52,310 bases of DNA from Deltaproteobacteria bacterium. GTDB taxonomy: Bacteria > SAR324 > XYD2-FULL-50-16. The position numbers and the translations under genes are program-made. The stretch spans positions 1-52,310 of the forward strand of contig JABHWU010000051.1 in the NCBI GenBank assembly GCA_018657625.1, in the 5' to 3' direction. Below the pieces are notes generated by a model. It was not told where the DNA came from. It ran no database searches and saw only the letters and a list, made by a program, of their open reading frames with translations. This document shows positions 46,170-52,310 of this stretch, piece after piece. Position 1 is the first letter of the stretch. Each line of letters opens with the position of its first letter.

Positions 46170-46406
46170 ATGACAAAATATATTCATGGCGGAGAAGTTA
46201 AAAGAATGGTTTTAGCCTCTGATAAGTCTTATACCCGGGATTCTTTAATCCAGGAAATCAACGATCAGTTTGGTGAGGAAACACGCTTTTATTCATGTTC
46301 CGCAGAAAATATGACAGCAGATGCGCTAATATCTTTTTTTGTAGCGAATGGTAAGTTAAACCCTGTCAATTTTATATTTAATCAATGTGAAAGCCATTCT
46401 CATTAA
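46170..46406 (+). CDS. YecH-like small metal-binding protein (DUF2492)
   Basis: A 78-residue protein of the YecH family: IHGGEVKRMVL, then SYTRDSLIQEINDQFGEETRF, YSCSAENMTADALISFFVA, and a C-terminal Cys/His tail (NQCESHSH). Histidines and cysteines suggest metal binding. The function is not known. A duplicate start context lies 29 bases upstream. There is no Shine-Dalgarno. Confidence 0.8.
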   Translation: MTKYIHGGEVKRMVLASDKSYTRDSLIQEINDQFGEETRFYSCSAENMTADALISFFVANGKLNPVNFIFNQCESHSH

Positions 46407-46419
46407 ATTTAGTTGGTAT

Positions 46420-47610
46420 CTATTTTTTCATCATATGTTCAATAGCTTGCTCCAACCCATCAAGGGTTAACTCAAACATCGGGATAATTTCTTTGATCAT
46501 GCCAATCGTTTTAGTATACCGCCAATGACTTTTAGGAACGGGATTTAACCAGATCGTATGGGGATAGTTCCGGGCCAGAAATCTTAAACAATCGATACTG
46601 ATTTTCCGACTTCGATCTTCGATATAAATAGAACCTTCCGTTATCGTAAGTTCGAAAGGTGCCATACTGGCATCACCCACAATAATGATACGGGTTTCGG
46701 GATCCGAATGCCCTAAATTTTGGATTTTAACCGGCTTCTGCATTCGTCTTGAATCCACCCATAGCGTTTCATAGATAGTATTGTGAAAAAAACAGGTGTT
46801 CAGTTCCTTAAACTGAGAGCGGGAGTAGTCAAATAAACTTTGAACCACCGGAATATAAGGATCCATGGACCAACCACCGTTATCAATGGCTAAAACGACT
46901 TTTAAACGATCTTTTAAACGACGATCAAATGCAATCTGAATCTCTCCACCGCTTTTAACTGTTTGATAAATGGACTCGTCGATATTAATTTGATCTTTTG
47001 GCCCTGACGCCACCATATTACGCAATCGTTTTAACGCTTCTCCGACTTGAGATTGTGTTAAAGGCCCCGACTGTGAATAATCCTGATAACGACGATCCAG
47101 AGCTACCTTTATTGCAGATTTATTAAGAGATTCACCGCCAACTCGCATACCACCTGGATGATGTCCAGAATGTCCTACCGGAGAGGTTCCTCCGGTTCCT
47201 ATCCATTTTGTACCCCCCTGATGTTTTCCTTTTTGATCTTTAAGACGTTCTTTGAAATACTTGATTAATTCTTCTGGGGAAAGATGCGACAGTTCTTTCT
47301 CATCAAATCCTAATACCTTGGCTAGAATTTTTGGATCCTGGAGCCAGTCTTCCAACATTGTACGAATGAATTCGTCCAATATCAAGTCCTGAGAATCAGG
47401 CATTTCAGCACCTTCAAAGTGACTGGAAAAAACCTGATCAAAAAGATCAAAAAATTTTTCATTCTTAACCAGAATCGTTCGGGCAGCAATATAGAAATCC
47501 TTTATTGACCGAACCAGTCCTTTTTCAAATGATTTTTGTAAGGTCAAAAATGCTGTCGGGCTAACAGGAATTTCCATGGCTTTCAATTTATAAAAAAAAT
47601 CAATAAACAT
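46420..47610 (-). CDS. VWA-domain (CoxE/ViaA-like) protein
   Basis: A 396-residue protein with a helical N-terminal domain, a glycine-rich linker (GGTKWIGTGGTSPVGHSGHH) and a C-terminal VWA domain with MIDAS-like AIDNGGWSMDPY. VWA proteins of this type form pairs with MoxR-like AAA ATPases and act as chaperones in assembling metal enzymes or complexes. The partner ATPase ends 8 bases upstream. Convergent with the YecH-like gene. Confidence 0.85.
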   Translation of the reverse strand: MFIDFFYKLKAMEIPVSPTAFLTLQKSFEKGLVRSIKDFYIAARTILVKNEKFFDLFDQVFSSHFEGAEMPDSQDLILDEFIRTMLEDWLQDPKILAKVLGFDEKELSHLSPEELIKYFKERLKDQKGKHQGGTKWIGTGGTSPVGHSGHHPGGMRVGGESLNKSAIKVALDRRYQDYSQSGPLTQSQVGEALKRLRNMVASGPKDQINIDESIYQTVKSGGEIQIAFDRRLKDRLKVVLAIDNGGWSMDPYIPVVQSLFDYSRSQFKELNTCFFHNTIYETLWVDSRRMQKPVKIQNLGHSDPETRIIIVGDASMAPFELTITEGSIYIEDRSRKISIDCLRFLARNYPHTIWLNPVPKSHWRYTKTIGMIKEIIPMFELTLDGLEQAIEHMMKK

Positions 47611-47618
47611 CGTCGTTA

Positions 47619-48449
47619 TTAGTTCTGAGATGCACGAAGGTAGTCTTCGCTTTTCTTAAAAAGGACTCCCAGATAGGGAATATCATTTTTGGATAACTTT
47701 TTAGGATTAAAATCCGGATCCATTCGAAGTGCCCGGATCCAGTTTATCAACTCTCTGGTAGCCGGTCTCTTTTCAATACCTTCCAGTTGCCGAAGTTCAT
47801 AAAATATATTTACTGTTTGCTCCATCAGGATGGTATCAATGTCTGGAAAATGGACTTGGATAATCTTTTGAATCATGTCCGGCTCGGGAAAAGCAATATG
47901 ATGAAAATTACACCGTCCCAAAAACGGATCAGACAGGTTTTTTTTCGAATTGGAAGTGATGATAATCACCGGCCGATGTTTGGCAGTGATTGTTTTATCA
48001 ATTTCTATAATATCAAATTGCATCTGATCCAAAACATCCAACATATCATCCTGAAAATCGGTATCAGCTTTATCAATTTCATCAATCAGTAATACGGTTC
48101 GCTGTTCTGCAGAAAAAGCCTGCCCAATTTTTCCCATTCTAATATAGGCTTCAATATTACTGATATCCCGGCCGGAATCCCCAAATCGACTGTCATTTAA
48201 TCGTGTCAGAGTATCATATTGATATAGTGCTTCGATCAGTTTCATACTGGACTTAACATTAAGCACAATTAAAGGCATTTTCAAACGACTGGCAATCGCA
48301 TGGGCTAGCATGGTCTTACCTGTTCCCGGTTCTCCTTTCAGCAACAGCGGCATTTCCAGTGCCATGGTAATATTAACAATACTAGCCAACTCATCATCTA
48401 ATACATAGTGTTTAGAACCATCAAAAGCTGAAACATTTGGTTTGGACAT
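47619..48449 (-). CDS. MoxR-type AAA ATPase
   Basis: A 276-residue MoxR-family AAA+ ATPase. Walker A is KGEPGTGKTMLA, Walker B VLLIDEIDKAD, sensor 1 ITSNSKKNLSDP, and the arginine finger region is FLGRCNFHHI. MoxR/VWA pairs act as metal-insertion or folding chaperones. AAGGAA ribosome site. Operon with the VWA gene. Possible client: the AOR/Fe-S system encoded upstream in the map, but that is conjecture. Confidence 0.92.
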   Translation of the reverse strand: MSKPNVSAFDGSKHYVLDDELASIVNITMALEMPLLLKGEPGTGKTMLAHAIASRLKMPLIVLNVKSSMKLIEALYQYDTLTRLNDSRFGDSGRDISNIEAYIRMGKIGQAFSAEQRTVLLIDEIDKADTDFQDDMLDVLDQMQFDIIEIDKTITAKHRPVIIITSNSKKNLSDPFLGRCNFHHIAFPEPDMIQKIIQVHFPDIDTILMEQTVNIFYELRQLEGIEKRPATRELINWIRALRMDPDFNPKKLSKNDIPYLGVLFKKSEDYLRASQN

Positions 48450-49032
48450 TCTATTCCTTATTCGTTGAATAATAAAATTTGGATCGGGATATTAATTCAC
48501 CGGCCTACTGTTTTTGTGAAAGATAAATTTACGTGGTAACAAACTACCTTAAAATTGTAAAGCTGTCGAGGGAGTCATGCTTCCGACATTACCTACTTTT
48601 CGTTCAGACACTAGTTAAAAATTTACTGGAAAAAACCAGTTTCAAAAGACATTTTATCGTTTCATTTTCAGTTTTGAATGGTGAGTTGAAATCAGAATAT
48701 TTGTTAGTTCCAGCAAACTTAATGCTTTATGATATGATGAATATCATATTTAATGCGTTAAAATTATAAAATCATTAATAGTAAAGTTGTATTTTCAGCC
48801 CAGGAAAAAGGTTTGAAATGGCTGATAGCTAATTTTGTGCTTCTAACAACAATATGTCTCGACAATAAACCTTTAAATATAATCCTATTTGTTGTGGAAT
48901 AAAATGATATCATGGTATTACTCAATTTCATTTATTATTCTGTATTGACCATTTTTAAAATTATAAGTAGCTTCTAAAGTTATGTTTGAAAAACTAAGCT
49001 TCAAGGATTAATTATTTACAAAAGGAAAGAAA
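48450..49032. other. AT-rich intergenic region with degenerate MITE right end
   Basis: No gene seen. At 48574-48614, CATTACCTACTTTTCGTTCA and the end CAGACACTAG match the right half of the repeat family (copy 9), but GTACATGTCCCC is changed to GTCATGCTTCCG and no left end is recognisable. The rest is AT-rich leader for the FmdB-type gene. Confidence 0.6.
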
Positions 49033-49359
49033 ATGCCCATTTACGAATACGTATGTTCATCATGTAATGAAGAACTTGAAACCATTCAAAAAGTATCAGA
49101 CGCTCCCCTAACACAATGTCCCCAATGTCAAAAAGACACTTTAAGAAAAAAAACGTCTATGACTTCGTTTCAATTAAAAGGTGGTGGATGGTATAGTGAT
49201 GGATATAGTAATGGCAGTAGTAAATCAGAAATTGACAATAATAAAATAGGCACCAAAAACGATAAAATAGCTTCCAAGAAAAGTACTGAAACAAAAACTA
49301 AAACTGAAACCAAGACCGCTGCAAAAATTAATACAACCAAACAATCCAAGGCTTCCTAG
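49033..49359 (+). CDS. FmdB-family zinc ribbon protein
   Basis: A 108-residue protein beginning with the FmdB/CxxC zinc ribbon (MPIYEYVCSSCNEELETIQK; TQCPQCQKDTLRKK) and the conserved FQLKGGGWYSDGYSNG segment. The rest is a low-complexity Lys/Thr-rich tail (ESTETKTKTETKTAAK-like). Members regulate gene expression or have unknown roles. Good ribosome site AAAGGAAAG. A hairpin follows the stop codon. Confidence 0.9.
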   Translation: MPIYEYVCSSCNEELETIQKVSDAPLTQCPQCQKDTLRKKTSMTSFQLKGGGWYSDGYSNGSSKSEIDNNKIGTKNDKIASKKSTETKTKTETKTAAKINTTKQSKAS

Positions 49360-49364
49360 CAAAT

Positions 49365-49390
49365 TAGAAAGGTGTTCTGACACCTTTCTA
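49365..49390. terminator. Hairpin between fmdB-type gene and clpA
   Basis: TAGAAAGGTGT and ACACCTTTCTA pair perfectly with a 4-base loop, 6 bases after the FmdB stop. No T-run follows on the plus side; a bidirectional terminator for convergent genes is plausible. Confidence 0.6.
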
Positions 49391-49516
49391 CCCTCTCCAC
49401 ACAGCTAATTTCGATCGATATTATAATGATTCAAATGAGGTTGAGTGCGACGATGATTGCCATCCCGGACTCAAAGTTCAATTTAGGCAAAATAGATCCG
49501 GGATTTAGCGGTGTCT

Positions 49517-51748
49517 TTATTGATATTGAAAAACCAGTTGATCTTTTTTCAATCTTATATTCACTTTACCTCCTTTTACTAACTGTCCGAACAGTATTTC
49601 GTCAGACAGCTGATCACTAATTTCTTTTTGGATCAATCGACTCAGAGGTCTGGCACCATATTCCGGATTATATCCTTTTTTCGCCAGCCAGGTTTTAGCC
49701 GAACCGGAGATGGTCAGATTAACCTTTTTTTCTGTCAGCTTTTCTTCAAGCTCCTTTATAAATTTATCAACGATCTTCAACACTACAGATTCGGGCAACT
49801 CATTAAAAGTGGCAATGGCATCCAATCGGTTTCTAAATTCAGGTGGAAACAATTTTTCAATAGCTTCGTTTTCCTTTCTCAGGTTTCCACTTTTATCAAA
49901 TCCAATGGCATTGATCCCTCTTTCCATGGAACCAACGTTTGAAGTCATAATCAAAATCACATTTCTGAAATCTGTTTCCTGTCCATTGTTATCAGTCAGG
50001 GTTGCATGATCCATTATTTGAAGCAAAATGTTGAAAATATCAGGGTGTGCTTTTTCTATTTCATCTAACAAAAGAACGGCGTGTGGATTTTTACGAATAG
50101 ATTCTGTGAGTAATCCCCCTTGTTCAAATCCAACATAGCCTGGAGGTGCTCCAATTAAACGCGCGACAGAATGTTTTTCCATATATTCGCTCATATCATA
50201 TCTTTCAAAGTGAATCCCCAACAAATTAGAAATCTGTCGACTCACTTCTGTCTTCCCAACACCTGTCGGTCCTGTGAATAAAAAAGAACCAATCGGTTTT
50301 TCAGGATGTCCTAACCCCGCTTTATTACGTTTAATACAGGTAATAATATGATGAATAGCTTCATCTTGCCCAAACACCACCTGACTCAAATCATCCGGTA
50401 AACTTTGTAAAGCTTCTAATTTTGATCGTGAAGTCACTTTAATCGGTACTCTGGCAATTTGGGAAATAACTCTTTCAATATCATTAACGGATATGGTTTG
50501 ATGTCTTTTGGATTCGGGAAGCATTGAATTCGCGGCTCCAGCTTCATCCAGAACATCTATCGCTTTATCCGGCAAAAATCTTTCATTGATAAATTTCGCA
50601 GATAGTTCTGCGGCCTTACGGATTGCTGTTGCAGAATAACGAATAGAAAAATGTTCTTCATATTTTTCTTTTAAACCGGATAGTATTTTAACGGTGTCTT
50701 CTGTTGAGGGTTCCGGTATATCAATTTTTTGAAACCTTCTGGATAAGGCCCTGTCTTTATCAAACAGGTTACGGTATTCTTGGTAGGTTGTTGCTCCAAT
50801 ACACTTTAACTTACTGGAGGTTAAGGCCGGTTTTAGGATATTTGAAGCATCCATGGAACTACCCGTCGTCGATCCTGCACCGACAACTGTATGAATTTCA
50901 TCAATAAACAGGATGGCGTTATCAAGGTCTGAAACTTCAGTAATAACACTCTTCAGGCGTTGTTCAAAATCCCCTCTGAATTTTGTTCCGGCTAACAACG
51001 ACCCCATATCCAAACAATATATTTCAGAATGTTTTAATACTTCTGGGACGTCACCCGTGTTAATTCTCAAGGCTAATCCTTCAGCAATAGCGGTTTTTCC
51101 AACACCGGGATCACCGACGAAAATTGGGTTATTTTTCTTTCGCCGACACAACACCTGCATGGTTCTATTCAATTCAGGCTTTCTACCAATAACGGGATCA
51201 ATTTGACCTTCGGCGGCTTGTTGGGTAAGACACACTGTAAAATCATTTAGCGCACCTTTTTTCTTATTAGCAGTTTCTTCCGGTTCTTCTGACGCACCCT
51301 CATTTTTTCTAAACCTTTCGCCAATATCTGTATGGGACAATAATTTCAGAATATCCAGGCGATTGATTCCCTGTTTTCTAAGAAAATAGGCAGCATAGGA
51401 GTCCACTTCCTTATAAAAGGCCGCTAATACATCACCACCTTCTGCTTCTTTTTTCCCTGAACTCTGGACATGTTGGATGACCCGGTGCATTAATCTTTGG
51501 AATGCCAGTGTTTGAAGCGGTTCCTGTTTGATTCCCTCGGGTAATGATTCAACTTTAGTTTTTAAATAATGGTCAACCTGACTTCTTAAGTCTTCAATAT
51601 CCCCGCCGCACTCAACAATAACTTCAACTGTCTTTGGGTCATGCAGGATAGCAAAAAAAACATGTTCCAAAGTGACATATTCATGTTTTCTATTTTGTGC
51701 ATCCCGTACAGCAGCTATTAATGATATTTCCAATTCCTTACTTAACAT
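49517..51748 (-). CDS. clpA: ATP-dependent Clp protease ATPase subunit ClpA
   Basis: A 743-residue AAA+ unfoldase with N-domain (MLSKELEISLIAAVRDAQNR), and two ATPase modules: Walker A GDPGVGKTA (D1), DEIHTVVGAG, and GPTGVGKTE (D2), LLLDEIEKAHPD. The C-terminus YNPEYGARPLSRLIQKEI completes it. It feeds proteins to ClpP (not in window). ClpS is 7 bases upstream in the same operon, so N-end-rule substrates are delivered. Full length. Confidence 0.96.
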   Translation of the reverse strand: MLSKELEISLIAAVRDAQNRKHEYVTLEHVFFAILHDPKTVEVIVECGGDIEDLRSQVDHYLKTKVESLPEGIKQEPLQTLAFQRLMHRVIQHVQSSGKKEAEGGDVLAAFYKEVDSYAAYFLRKQGINRLDILKLLSHTDIGERFRKNEGASEEPEETANKKKGALNDFTVCLTQQAAEGQIDPVIGRKPELNRTMQVLCRRKKNNPIFVGDPGVGKTAIAEGLALRINTGDVPEVLKHSEIYCLDMGSLLAGTKFRGDFEQRLKSVITEVSDLDNAILFIDEIHTVVGAGSTTGSSMDASNILKPALTSSKLKCIGATTYQEYRNLFDKDRALSRRFQKIDIPEPSTEDTVKILSGLKEKYEEHFSIRYSATAIRKAAELSAKFINERFLPDKAIDVLDEAGAANSMLPESKRHQTISVNDIERVISQIARVPIKVTSRSKLEALQSLPDDLSQVVFGQDEAIHHIITCIKRNKAGLGHPEKPIGSFLFTGPTGVGKTEVSRQISNLLGIHFERYDMSEYMEKHSVARLIGAPPGYVGFEQGGLLTESIRKNPHAVLLLDEIEKAHPDIFNILLQIMDHATLTDNNGQETDFRNVILIMTSNVGSMERGINAIGFDKSGNLRKENEAIEKLFPPEFRNRLDAIATFNELPESVVLKIVDKFIKELEEKLTEKKVNLTISGSAKTWLAKKGYNPEYGARPLSRLIQKEISDQLSDEILFGQLVKGGKVNIRLKKDQLVFQYQ

Positions 51749-51755
51749 CTCGTGT

Positions 51756-52073
51756 TTATTCCACCTCCATACTTGCTTTAAGCGGGTATTCGTATTGAGC
51801 AGCTAATTCATGAACTCTGACAATTTTAGTTTCCGCAATTTCATATGAGAATATACCACAGATGCCTTTTCCCTGATGATGGACATTCAACATAATCTGA
51901 GTTGCTGTTACCTCATCTTTTCTAAAGACATCTTTTAAAATTTGAACAACAAAATCCATCGGTGTATAATCGTCATTATGAATAATTACTTTATATTGCC
52001 GGGGTGTATCGGGTACGATATTCTCCCGTGTGATGGTTTGTCCTGAATAATCTGTTTTTGATCCTTCCGACAT
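51756..52073 (-). CDS. clpS: ClpS adaptor protein
   Basis: A 105-residue N-end-rule adaptor: PRQYKVIIHNDDYTPMDFVV, ILKDVFRKDEVTATQIMLNV, HHQGKGICGIFSYEIAETK, with the N-degron pocket residues in NDDYTPMDFV and the His-rich HH. It links short-lived proteins to ClpA. Upstream lies an unclear 100 bases and then a MITE-like element. Confidence 0.95.
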   Translation of the reverse strand: MSEGSKTDYSGQTITRENIVPDTPRQYKVIIHNDDYTPMDFVVQILKDVFRKDEVTATQIMLNVHHQGKGICGIFSYEIAETKIVRVHELAAQYEYPLKASMEVE

Positions 52074-52174
52074 CTGACAAAGTACTTAATAAAATATTAA
52101 TGAATTTGATTCTGGTTTAATAACCTTGATAAAGCGCAGGACTAAAAATAATATCCGCTGCTATTTATTACTAA

Positions 52175-52310
52175 TTAGTGGCTGAACGAAAATTCAATTA
52201 TTGGATATAAGTCCGGTAATTAGGGTACACGTAACAACTTGGTATTTAATCATTAAAGTATTTTCTACAAATTGTACATGTCCCCAAATTACCTACTTTT
52301 CGTTCAGACA
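52175..52310 (+). repeat. MITE-like element, copy 8 (cut by the window end)
   Basis: The left end TTAGTGGCTGAACGAAAAT and the core GTACATGTCCCCAAATTACC match copy 7 with one difference (AATCATTAAAG versus AATTATTAAAG) over about 134 bases. The last bases of the right end lie outside the window. Confidence 0.92.

Noticed and set aside
4956..52310. Repeats as a CRISPR array
   Set aside because: Copies are 140 bp, widely spaced and flanked by unrelated genes; there is no regular spacer pattern and no cas gene.
1..52310. tRNA, rRNA or riboswitch
   Set aside because: Intergenic regions were read for T-loop-like GTTCRANYC with acceptor pairing and for conserved riboswitch cores; nothing convincing was seen. 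A covariance-model scan would be decisive.

Overview
The window is an AT-rich, low-GC chromosomal segment of a Gram-negative bacterium. Evidence for this includes a lipobox lipoprotein, TatA, a periplasmic-type amidase with a signal peptide, a ClpS/ClpA pair, a YecH-like protein and DciA beside DnaB. A tungsten/molybdenum-type aldehyde:ferredoxin oxidoreductase (AOR), an HdrD-like membrane Fe-S protein and an iron alcohol dehydrogenase point to anaerobic or microaerobic metabolism. This fits a deltaproteobacterial-type (Desulfobacterota/SAR324-like) organism best, but that assignment is inference and the sequence does not settle it. I see no rRNA, tRNA or CRISPR array.

Layout. 0-2 kb: the 3' end of a serine recombinase gene and two toxin-antitoxin modules (HigB/HigA-like, PIN/ribbon-helix-helix). 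2.7-8.9 kb (minus strand): two MFS transporters, Tag DNA glycosylase, a YfcE-like phosphoesterase, a HAD phosphatase and a zinc-ribbon rhomboid protease. 9-16 kb: a membrane dCache adenylate-cyclase-like protein with substituted catalytic positions, then the overlapping operon dnaB-dciA-rsmA, facing a LysM/amidase gene. 16-21 kb: an AlaX-like editing protein, DUF554 and HupE/UreJ-like membrane proteins, a universal stress protein, and a two-AP2-domain protein behind an unusually long AT-rich upstream region. 21-32 kb: YgiQ radical SAM, gltX, two unrecognised proteins, fmt, hflX, a hybrid histidine kinase with an N-terminal cyclic-nucleotide-binding domain, and a metallophosphoesterase. 33-40 kb: xseB with a lipoprotein peptidase, tatA, a GntR/HutC regulator, a class I glutamine amidotransferase, a HAD hydrolase, and a DUF47/PiT phosphate uptake pair. 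40-46 kb (minus): the operon for the membrane Fe-S oxidoreductase, AOR and iron alcohol dehydrogenase. 46-52 kb: a YecH-like protein, a MoxR/VWA pair, an FmdB zinc ribbon protein and clpS-clpA.

The most striking non-coding signal is a family of roughly 140-bp MITE-like repeats with terminal inverted repeats (ends like TAGTGTCTG...CAGACACTA) and an internal GTACACGTAAC...GTACATGTCCCC core. At least eight full or partial copies plus a divergent subfamily are scattered through intergenic spaces. All lie in the same orientation, two (37.3 and 52.2 kb) are almost identical, one sits in the loop of an older hairpin, one supplies the stop codon of a gene, and one appears collapsed to its bare ends. 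A second, REP-like repeat family is mixed with it near 4.1, 5.2 and 35.7 kb. I also see a candidate regulon: a HutC-type GntR regulator with two HutC-consensus sites, one between it and the amidotransferase gene and one as a perfect palindrome upstream of the AOR operon.
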